64,000 bases of DNA from the NCBI RefSeq assembly GCF_002933815.1, contig NZ_BEYR01000001.1:1592691-1656690 (forward strand). The letters run 5' to 3'. The notes under the pieces are model-generated. The model made no database searches. It worked only from the letters and a program-made list of their open reading frames with translations, and had not been told where the DNA came from. The first letter of the stretch is position 1, and every line of letters begins with the position of its first letter. Source of the stretch: Sphingobacterium sp. HMA12. GTDB lineage: Bacteria; Bacteroidota; Bacteroidia; Sphingobacteriales; Sphingobacteriaceae. Below, piece by piece: positions 16,717-22,849 of this stretch. The translations under genes were made by a program, and so were the position numbers.

Positions 16717-16905
16717 TTAATTTTTCTTCACTAATTTTCGGTAAATAACGAGTGCCATAACAAAAATAAAAATAAGGATAAAGAGCCAAATACCCGGTTC
16801 TGTGTACCACTCATTCGAATTTCCGGTATTTAATGCCTCTGTCCGTTCCTGCGGTTGCACTATCAGAGCAATAAATGCGATATTTAAAGTGTTTAATATC
16901 ATCAT
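16717..16905 (-). CDS. Small membrane protein, hypothetical
   Basis: A 62-residue protein with a hydrophobic N-terminus ('MMILNTLNIAFIALIV') and a second, clear membrane helix near the end ('PGIWLFILIFIFVMALVIYRKLVKK') with positive residues after it, so both ends may face the cytoplasm. The start at 16905 is chosen because AAGGA precedes it; a GTG at 16929 would add eight polar residues. Overlapping plus-strand frames show no coherent protein. Family and function are unknown; similar short two-helix proteins are common in Bacteroidota. Confidence 0.55.
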   Translation of the reverse strand: MMILNTLNIAFIALIVQPQERTEALNTGNSNEWYTEPGIWLFILIFIFVMALVIYRKLVKKN

Positions 16906-16929
16906 AACAATTTTATCCTTGGGTTCCAC

Positions 16930-17064
16930 GTTTAAAGAACCATTTTCATCGGGATGTGGTTTGAATCAAATTAGTTTAAACCAATTGAGTAATTGGATTG
17001 TTCTCTCATTAAAGCATAGGTATAAAAGGTATACCTATACCTACTCATTCAATCATTAAAAACA
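16930..17064. promoter_or_regulatory. Divergent intergenic region with two short inverted repeats
   Basis: CCAATT-gagt-AATTGG at 16981-16996 and AGGTATA-aaagg-TATACCT at 17018-17036 are perfect inverted repeats in 135 bases separating a minus-strand from a plus-strand gene. The second is followed by a further TATACC copy. They could be operators; no known consensus is matched. Confidence 0.35.
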
Positions 17065-17367
17065 ATGGAAAAGATATTGCAGCATTCGATAGTAAAACAA
17101 GGTTTGATTATTGCCTACTATTTTAGTAACAGATGGTATCGCAAGTGCTTGTTTAATGAGAGCAGCATTCCTGTTTCAACGAATAGCGATCCCGAGGAAG
17201 TAACCCAACCAGATTTAGGTCATACTCGACCACAAAAGAAAGCAGATTCAACTTGCGTTCATACACAGGAGAACAACAGCACCGAAGAGATAAAGCAATC
17301 AAGTAAAGAAAAATCCAACTGGAATGAGCCTGTGAAAAATCCAGCAATATCCAAAGATACAGCGTAG
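17065..17367 (+). CDS. Hypothetical 100-residue protein
   Basis: The first 30 residues (MEKILQHSIVKQGLIIAYYFSNRWYRK) could form an amphipathic helix; the rest is polar, rich in S, T, E, K, N and Q, and likely disordered. No known family. It stops nine bases before the end of the convergent GH43 gene. The start has no good ribosome-binding site, but an inverted repeat lies 28 bases upstream. Real coding status is uncertain. Confidence 0.4.
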   Translation: MEKILQHSIVKQGLIIAYYFSNRWYRKCLFNESSIPVSTNSDPEEVTQPDLGHTRPQKKADSTCVHTQENNSTEEIKQSSKEKSNWNEPVKNPAISKDTA

Positions 17368-17376
17368 CTTCCAAGA

Positions 17377-19404
17377 TCAATCTGACTGGATTTGTAATTG
17401 ATTATTTTTATTGAAGCTAATATCCCGGATAAACACCATCCGCTTATCTCCTGTTTTTGTTGTCCGCCCATGATAAACACAACGTAGTTTACCATTGCGA
17501 TCTTTAAAAATACTATTGTGCCCCGTGCCTGAAATAATTCCGCCGTGATCGGTATTCTTTTGTATAATTGGATTAGTTTCCGATTTACTGTAATTTCCCA
17601 AAGGAGACTTAGAAGTAGCATAACCGACGGCGTAATTTGCGCCAGCAAAATAATTAGCGGAGTACATGATATAATATTGGCCTTTTGCCTTTACTAAAAA
17701 TGACCCTTCCGTCCATCTTCTGTTGATTTCGCCTGAGGATACCGAACGACTTTCCCATTCCGACTGCCGATCGTTCATCTGTAATGGTGGACGTATTAAC
17801 AGCGCAGGTTGCCCAATAACCTGTAGCATACTGCTGTCCAATTCAACACCATAGACCCAGCTTTCCTCAATATCTTTATACCCCCATTTAGATTTAGCCC
17901 AATCGGCAATTTCTGAAGCAACGGGATGTTCATAGCAACAACGGGAGTAAAACAAATAATTTTTGCCGTCGGTATCACGAAAAACATTGGCATCAATAAT
18001 GGGATAGCCGGGGTCAAATAGGGGCTTACCCGTCAGGTCTATAAATGGTCCCACCGGATTATCTGCAACCGCTACACCAATGCGATAGTTCTCCAACTTA
18101 TTCTCAGGATTTTCTTTCCAGTGCGCACTGTAATACATATAGTATTTATCATTGACGACATACACTTCTGGCGCCCAAAAGTCTTTGATTCCCCAGCCTT
18201 TAGACTGCTTTCCATCATACACCTTTCCGGCTTCCTTCCAATGGATGAGATCTTTGGAACTGTATGCTATAAACCCATTTTCTGTACCCCCGGTTCCATA
18301 CAGGTAATATTGATCACTGGGTTTATCATAGAGAATGAACGGATCGCCGAAACTGACATCAATGAACGGACCAGAGTTGTCCGCAATCTCAAGTAACTGA
18401 AATTTAGTAGCATCAAACTTAGGTGTTATCCTCCCACTCCCTTCCTTGGAGACAAGATCGACAGGTACTATAGCTGTACGTCTTGGAGCAACTTGCTGTT
18501 CAGAAAAATGTGTATGACAAACATAGTACCACTGTTTTCCTTTTTGGAATAGGTCGCCATGGCCAGTGCCCGCAAACCTACTGTTGGTTTGGCTTAATAG
18601 TGGATTTGTTTCTATTTTCTTCCAAGGGCCGAATACATTGTCAGCAACAGCTACACCTACCGCATAATCCTTATTTCTAAAATCATTGGCCGAATAGAAC
18701 ATGTAATAATACTTACCCTGTCGCAAAACAGTAGGTCCCTCACTGACTGGCCATGCGGATCCAGCGGTATTCTCCCAAGGGAGCGATGCATGTAGACATT
18801 CTGTTAATGTTTCTTCCTTAATCCCCGAGTAATCATCCTTCAATTCAGCGACGAAGATGCGGTTTCCTTCCATTAACCTAACATGAAACACATATTTTTT
18901 GCCATCATTATCCCTAAATACATAGGGATCGATCTGCTTTCCGCCCTGCATAAGAGTTTTAGGTAGGCTTTGTTTAAAAGGGCCTATAGGAGAATCGCTG
19001 ACAGCGATCGCAATTTTCTCATCAGCTGTATATGCCATGTAAAATTTCCCCTGCTCAGACCACACCTGCGGGGCCCAGAACCCCTTACTTCCAAATACGT
19101 CATCTTCGATTAAAGCGAACCCTGCATTTGCACCTATCGGTCCCTGCCAATGCTGCAAATCTTCGGACTTGTACACCTTAAAACCCTGTTGCTTGTCACC
19201 ATCCCCATTAGTACCATATAAATAGTAGTAACCACCATGAAAGAATATCGTGGGATCGGCCTGAAAAATTCCGTTTTCGTGTGACCGTGCCTGTTCGTCA
19301 GAACCACGCACAGATGAGACAATACTATCCCTTCCCATCACGTAGTCTAGGGGTAGTATGGCGCAAAGCATAAAAAGCAATGTAATAAATTTTACCTGTT
19401 TCAC
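17377..19404 (-). CDS. Secreted tandem GH43 glycosidase
   Basis: About 675 residues with an N-terminal export signal ('VKFITLLFMLCAILPLDYVMG') and two consecutive five-bladed propellers of GH43 type. Module 1 shows 'QADPTIFFHGGYYYLYGT', 'IDPYVFRDNDGKKYVFH' and 'SEGPTVLRQGKYYYMFYS'; module 2 shows 'FGDPFILYDKPSDQYYLYGT', 'IDANVFRDTDGKNYLFYS' and 'TEGSFLVKAKGQYYIMYSANYFAGANYAVGYA'. Each has the family's general base Asp, pKa-modulating Asp and acid Glu, so both may be active. GH43 enzymes are mostly arabinofuranosidases or xylosidases; the specificity here is not evident. No ATG exists before residue 15; GTG at 19404 gives MKQVKF, TTG at 19413 is an alternative. Not next to a SusCD pair, so it is an orphan CAZyme. 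Confidence 0.88.
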   Translation of the reverse strand: MKQVKFITLLFMLCAILPLDYVMGRDSIVSSVRGSDEQARSHENGIFQADPTIFFHGGYYYLYGTNGDGDKQQGFKVYKSEDLQHWQGPIGANAGFALIEDDVFGSKGFWAPQVWSEQGKFYMAYTADEKIAIAVSDSPIGPFKQSLPKTLMQGGKQIDPYVFRDNDGKKYVFHVRLMEGNRIFVAELKDDYSGIKEETLTECLHASLPWENTAGSAWPVSEGPTVLRQGKYYYMFYSANDFRNKDYAVGVAVADNVFGPWKKIETNPLLSQTNSRFAGTGHGDLFQKGKQWYYVCHTHFSEQQVAPRRTAIVPVDLVSKEGSGRITPKFDATKFQLLEIADNSGPFIDVSFGDPFILYDKPSDQYYLYGTGGTENGFIAYSSKDLIHWKEAGKVYDGKQSKGWGIKDFWAPEVYVVNDKYYMYYSAHWKENPENKLENYRIGVAVADNPVGPFIDLTGKPLFDPGYPIIDANVFRDTDGKNYLFYSRCCYEHPVASEIADWAKSKWGYKDIEESWVYGVELDSSMLQVIGQPALLIRPPLQMNDRQSEWESRSVSSGEINRRWTEGSFLVKAKGQYYIMYSANYFAGANYAVGYATSKSPLGNYSKSETNPIIQKNTDHGGIISGTGHNSIFKDRNGKLRCVYHGRTTKTGDKRMVFIRDISFNKNNQLQIQSD

Positions 19405-19609
19405 CGGATACAAATTGAGTGTAACCTAAAATTGAAGAATTAATTGCTATATCACAGGCGATTTCGTATCAATAAAAGATCAATTTGTATCTTTTTTCGG
19501 TTTTTCACTTTTAGCGAATTATTTATTACGCGCGGTAGATCCGCCTTTATGACTAGGTATCACGACATAAAACCAACTGTCCAATCACAGTCCTATCTGG
19601 GATGGAATA

Positions 19610-20272
19610 CTAATTTAATATTCCATTCTCGAAGGCAAACTTGACCAAATGAGCGGTATTTTTCACGCCAGCTTTATCTATAAGATTTTGGCGGTGCCCC
19701 TCCACGGTACGTTTACTTAAAAAAATCTTATCTGCAATTTCAATATTGGTATAGCCCTCGGCGATAAGCCCCAAAACCTCAAGTTCCCTTTCGGAAATCT
19801 CAAAATCAGTACGTATCCCCATCGGATGCTGCGCGTAGCGTTGACCAGATCGTATCTGTTCAAGCAGTAGCATTGATATCTCTTCACTCATATATCTACC
19901 GCCATTGGCGATATGGTTAAGCGCAAATAGTAATTCATTATAACCGACGTTTTTCAGCAAATACCCTCTAAGACCATATTCAAATGCTTCAATGACATAA
20001 TTAATCTGGTTCAACATTGAGAGAATAACCACTTTTATATTTTTATGGCGTTGATGTAACACCTGCAAAAGCGCAATCCCATCCATTTCCTCCATGCTAA
20101 TATCCGTTAATACAATATCGGGTAAGGAATCTGGATTCGAATCTAGATAATCCAAAGCTTCTTTACCATTGGACGCTTCTCCAACAACTTCAAAACTATC
20201 CTGGGATTCCAGCAGTAATTTTATACCATTACGTACCACCATATGGTCTTCTACCAATAGGATTTTTGTCAT
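19610..20272 (-). CDS. NarL/FixJ-type response regulator
   Basis: A 220-residue two-domain regulator. The receiver domain has 'ILLVEDHMVVRNGIKLLLES' with the acidic pair, 'DIVLTDISMEEMDG' with the phospho-accepting Asp in T-D-I, the T/S position in 'VVILSML' and the conserved Lys in 'YLLKNVG'. The C-terminal LuxR-type HTH is 'FEISERELEVLGLIAEGYTNIEIADKIFLSKRTVEGHRQNLIDKAGVKN'. It binds DNA as a dimer after phosphorylation. The gene sits nine bases after the degenerate kinase at 20282 and is certainly in its operon. Because that kinase lacks its own acceptor His, phosphate must come from another kinase, from acetyl phosphate, or the pair works without phosphorylation. Confidence 0.95.
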   Translation of the reverse strand: MTKILLVEDHMVVRNGIKLLLESQDSFEVVGEASNGKEALDYLDSNPDSLPDIVLTDISMEEMDGIALLQVLHQRHKNIKVVILSMLNQINYVIEAFEYGLRGYLLKNVGYNELLFALNHIANGGRYMSEEISMLLLEQIRSGQRYAQHPMGIRTDFEISERELEVLGLIAEGYTNIEIADKIFLSKRTVEGHRQNLIDKAGVKNTAHLVKFAFENGILN

Positions 20273-20281
20273 ATCGTCTTT

Positions 20282-20980
20282 TTAAATGTTTAATTTAAGT
20301 GTCATACCCTTTTCAGTGGTATCGTTAATAATTTTAGCACTGTATAGCTCCATTACTTTTTTTAACCGCATTGGGCTATCTGCGCTTCTGGTTTTTTGCA
20401 GTATATTATCCGCTTTAAAATAAGGCAAAACTTTTATAAATACGGCGAAATCAATGAGCTGTACAGATATTGAAATTGACTGAATAGGCATTTCGTCTTT
20501 TAGATATTCAAATAGTGCTGTAAGCAATTTAAAAAGATGCACCTGAATATGATGATGAAGCTCCTTTAAATCCGGATCAAGGATAATATCTATATTAAAA
20601 CCTAACTTTTGTTTATATGAGGCCACGACCTCATCAATTGCATGAAAAATTCCTAAATCATTTAAAATTGGATTGTAAAGCACAATGGCTTTGTTTCGCA
20701 ATTCAATCACCAACGAGGTTAAAGAATCACGTAGGCAACGTAGTTCTTCAAAGTCACCATGCCGATTTGTAAAATTCTGTAATGATATACGCATTCCATA
20801 TAATTCTTGAGCGAGGTCATCCCTAAAGTAACGCCCTATACGCCCCAAGTCTTCCTGTTGGTTCCGGATTATGGATTTGTAAAAATCTTCCTGACTTCCT
20901 CCCCACATCTGATTCAGATCCTGCCCCCCGTCATTTTCCTGTGATTGATCTACATATATATTTTTGTCATCGTTCCCCAT
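20282..20980 (-). CDS. Degenerate HisKA_3-type sensor kinase lacking the acceptor histidine
   Basis: A 232-residue soluble protein whose middle reads 'QQEDLGRIGRYFRDDLAQELYGMRISLQNF'. This aligns with the NarX/DesK-type dimerisation motif E-R-x-R-I-A-R-x-L-H-D-x-L-x-Q, but Arg53 stands where the phospho-accepting His is required. The C-terminal half has the general shape of a HATPase domain ('HIQVHLFKLLTALFEYLKDE', 'SISISVQLIDFAVFIKVLPYF') but lacks the N-box Asn and the glycine-rich G1 and G2 boxes. It is therefore expected to be catalytically dead, acting as a scaffold, phosphatase or sequestering partner for the response regulator nine bases downstream. The N-terminal 30 residues are polar with no sensor domain visible. 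Confidence 0.8.
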   Translation of the reverse strand: MGNDDKNIYVDQSQENDGGQDLNQMWGGSQEDFYKSIIRNQQEDLGRIGRYFRDDLAQELYGMRISLQNFTNRHGDFEELRCLRDSLTSLVIELRNKAIVLYNPILNDLGIFHAIDEVVASYKQKLGFNIDIILDPDLKELHHHIQVHLFKLLTALFEYLKDEMPIQSISISVQLIDFAVFIKVLPYFKADNILQKTRSADSPMRLKKVMELYSAKIINDTTEKGMTLKLNI

Positions 20981-21077
20981 AGTATGCCGCTTTTCGTAAT
21001 ATGACTAATAACCATTTTCAAGCTTGAACAGTTTTTAAAATCTGATAACTCCGTTAAATATTCCTGTATAGTTTATA

Positions 21078-21101
21078 GTACTACGTATAAATACGTAGTA
21101 C
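21078..21101. promoter_or_regulatory. Perfect palindrome, candidate response-regulator operator
   Basis: GTACTACGTAT and its exact complement flank a two-base AA centre. It lies 98 bases upstream of the pseudo-kinase/response-regulator operon. NarL-type regulators bind short inverted repeats, so autoregulation by the adjacent regulator is a reasonable guess. No T-run follows, so it is not a terminator. Confidence 0.45.
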
Positions 21102-21298
21102 CACGGGATAAAGGGTGGAATTCCACAAGGAAAACACTTGTTGTTAAAGTAAAAAACACCTTAATTTCCCTTTAACGCTAAAGCTGATTATCAGTAGCAA
21201 AACGAAACAAATACACTGAAAAACAGACAATTGTATCAGAAACAAAATTACGTAAACCGAATTTTAATTTTAAAAGCATCACTTTTACCCATTTTTTC

Positions 21299-21312
21299 TA
21301 GCACCCTAATTG
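21299..21312 (+). promoter_or_regulatory. Candidate regulatory element shared by the two ECF sigma genes (copy 2)
   Basis: TAGCACCCTAATTG ends 39 bases before the second ECF sigma gene and differs by a single base from the copy at 7483-7496 ahead of its paralog. Confidence 0.4.
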
Positions 21313-21351
21313 TAGTAGTCTAGGCACTAATAAACACTTAAAATTGATAAT

Positions 21352-21858
21352 ATGGAAAATACAACAATCGATCAACTGTTTAAGGAAAAGAGACCTACAT
21401 TAAAATATTTGGCTGCGCAATTTACAAGCGATCCAGATGAAAGAGAAGATTTAGTGCAGGAAACTATGGTTAGATCACTATCTTCCATAGAAAAGTTTTT
21501 AAAACATCCAAAGCTCATGTCCTGGTTATATATTATTATGAAGAATACGTATATTAACCAGTATACTCGCAATAAACGGTTGGAAAATTACCGCAACGAG
21601 TACATAAGTACAGGTTATGTGAATGAGATCACAACTAATCGTGGCGAAAATAACTTTGTTGCATCGGATATACAGCATGCGCTCAATAAATTACCAAAAG
21701 ATTATTATAATGCGTTTGCATTATTTTTGGAAGGTTTTAAATATTATGAAATCGCCGAGCATTTGCAAATCCCGGAAGGGACGGTAAAAACACGTATCCA
21801 TATGGCTCGAAAGTCTTTACAGAAGCAACTTAAAACGTATGCTAAAAGTATTTATTAA
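21352..21858 (+). CDS. ECF-family RNA polymerase sigma factor (orphan, paralog 2)
   Basis: A 168-residue sigma factor very close to the one at 7545: region 2 'SDPDEREDLVQETMVRSLSSIEKFLKHPKLMSWLYIIMKNTYINQYTRNKR' and region 4 'LPKDYYNAFALFLEGFKYYEIAEHLQIPEGTVKTRIHMARKSLQKQLK' share long identical stretches with it. The most divergent part is the linker between regions 2 and 4. As with paralog 1 no anti-sigma gene is adjacent, and the transcript ends in a terminator immediately, so it is monocistronic. Control must therefore act at transcription (the shared upstream element) or through an unlinked partner. It sits divergently from the response regulator/pseudo-kinase pair, which may control it. 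Confidence 0.93.
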   Translation: MENTTIDQLFKEKRPTLKYLAAQFTSDPDEREDLVQETMVRSLSSIEKFLKHPKLMSWLYIIMKNTYINQYTRNKRLENYRNEYISTGYVNEITTNRGENNFVASDIQHALNKLPKDYYNAFALFLEGFKYYEIAEHLQIPEGTVKTRIHMARKSLQKQLKTYAKSIY

Positions 21859-21877
21859 AAACAGCAACCTTTTATAC

Positions 21878-21911
21878 AAAAGCAGACGCAATTATTGTGT
21901 CTGCTTTTTTT
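21878..21911 (+). terminator. Terminator after the second ECF sigma gene
   Basis: AAAGCAGACGCAA at 21879-21891 pairs with TTGTGTCTGCTTT at 21895-21907 (one G-T wobble) and a T-run follows to 21911. Confidence 0.85.
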
Positions 21912-22016
21912 GTACATTTTTTTCGCTTTTATAATGCGAGGTGCCACAGATGCTTTCCAAATATTTAGTATATTAGGTTAGTTACTCATAAAATTCAGCC
22001 TAATAATCGTTATGCT

Positions 22017-22739
22017 ATGAAACATAAAATAAAGTTATTATCGCTAATTGTCAGCAGCGGTTTGTTATTGATGATATCCTGCCAATCTGTTTCCAGTGAC
22101 AACAAAGACCGGATACGGGTCAGCGGCGAGGGAAAAATTAGAATAATGCCTGACCAGGTTACACTTACGATAAATACGGCATTTACAAAACCACGGATGG
22201 TGGATGCTGTAAGGGAAACACAAAATACCGTTGACAGTGTCATCGCCATACTTGGAAAATATGGGAATAAAAAGGAGGATATCAAAACAAGTAGTGTTTC
22301 GGCAAACAAGGACTATCAGTTTATCGGAAATACAAATAAATTTGTCGGTTATCAAGCGCAACAGACCATCGATTTTGTTTTACACGATCTATCCAAATTC
22401 ACGGAACTAACGGGTAGGTTACTCGAAACAAAAATCAGCGGCATTGGTTCAATTGCATTTGACCATTCAAAAGCCGATAGTATTCTTCGGGAAGCCGACC
22501 TCATTGCATATGATGATGCACTAAAATCAGCCCAAAAGTTGGCCTCAAGAGCGGATGTAAAGATTGGAAAGCTGCTATTTTTATCAAATGATGGCAGCGC
22601 CTCGAATGAATCTACAGGATATAGAACAGGAATGGCTTTGGAAACATTTAATAAAGCTTATGGCGGCGAGGGTTTTAAGATCGCTCCAGAGGTGCTTGAA
22701 TTTAAAAGGACGTTATATACTGAATTTGAAATAAAATAG
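22017..22739 (+). CDS. SIMPL-domain (DUF541) lipoprotein
   Basis: A 240-residue protein with a lipoprotein signal (MKHKIKLLSLIVSSGLLLMISC; lipobox MISC) followed by a SIMPL domain: 'IRVSGEGKIRIMPDQVTLTINTAF', 'AVRETQNTVDSVIAILGKYGNKKEDIKTSSVSANKDYQF', 'KFVGYQAQQTIDFVLHDLSKFTELTGRLLET', 'ISGIGSIAFDHSKADSILREADLIAYDDALKSAQKLASRADVKIGKLLFL'. Members (E. coli YggE, BP26, mouse SIMPL homologues) are periplasmic or outer-membrane proteins linked with oxidative-stress tolerance. Length is normal. It is a single-gene unit with a hairpin about 40 bases after its stop. Confidence 0.88.
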   Translation: MKHKIKLLSLIVSSGLLLMISCQSVSSDNKDRIRVSGEGKIRIMPDQVTLTINTAFTKPRMVDAVRETQNTVDSVIAILGKYGNKKEDIKTSSVSANKDYQFIGNTNKFVGYQAQQTIDFVLHDLSKFTELTGRLLETKISGIGSIAFDHSKADSILREADLIAYDDALKSAQKLASRADVKIGKLLFLSNDGSASNESTGYRTGMALETFNKAYGGEGFKIAPEVLEFKRTLYTEFEIK

Positions 22740-22782
22740 CGAACACACTGTATCATGCCTTCGACCCCAGCTATCAATAAAA

Positions 22783-22835
22783 TGCCCCCAAAGCCTGTAT
22801 ATCGCCTTGGGAGCATGCTATTTTCAGTATTTTTT
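22783..22835. terminator. Probable terminator between convergent SIMPL and TonB-receptor genes
   Basis: TGCCCCCAAAGCC near 22783-22795 pairs imperfectly with CGCCTTGGGAGCA near 22804-22816, with a T-run at about 22828-22835. It lies between two convergent genes and may work mainly for the plus strand. Confidence 0.5.
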
Positions 22836-22849
22836 TAACTGCATTTTTG

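Larger units (their letters stand above)
20981..21351. other. 371-base divergent intergenic region before the second ECF sigma gene
   Basis: No gene is seen. The region separates the pseudo-kinase operon (leftward) from the ECF sigma gene (rightward). It holds a 24-base perfect palindrome at 21078-21101, a GTGGAATTCCAC palindrome near 21116-21127 and the element shared with the first ECF gene at 21299-21312. Confidence 0.5.

Noticed and set aside
18121..18680. Plus-strand frames inside the tandem GH43 gene.
   Set aside because: They are antisense to a gene with clear catalytic motifs and give no coherent protein.
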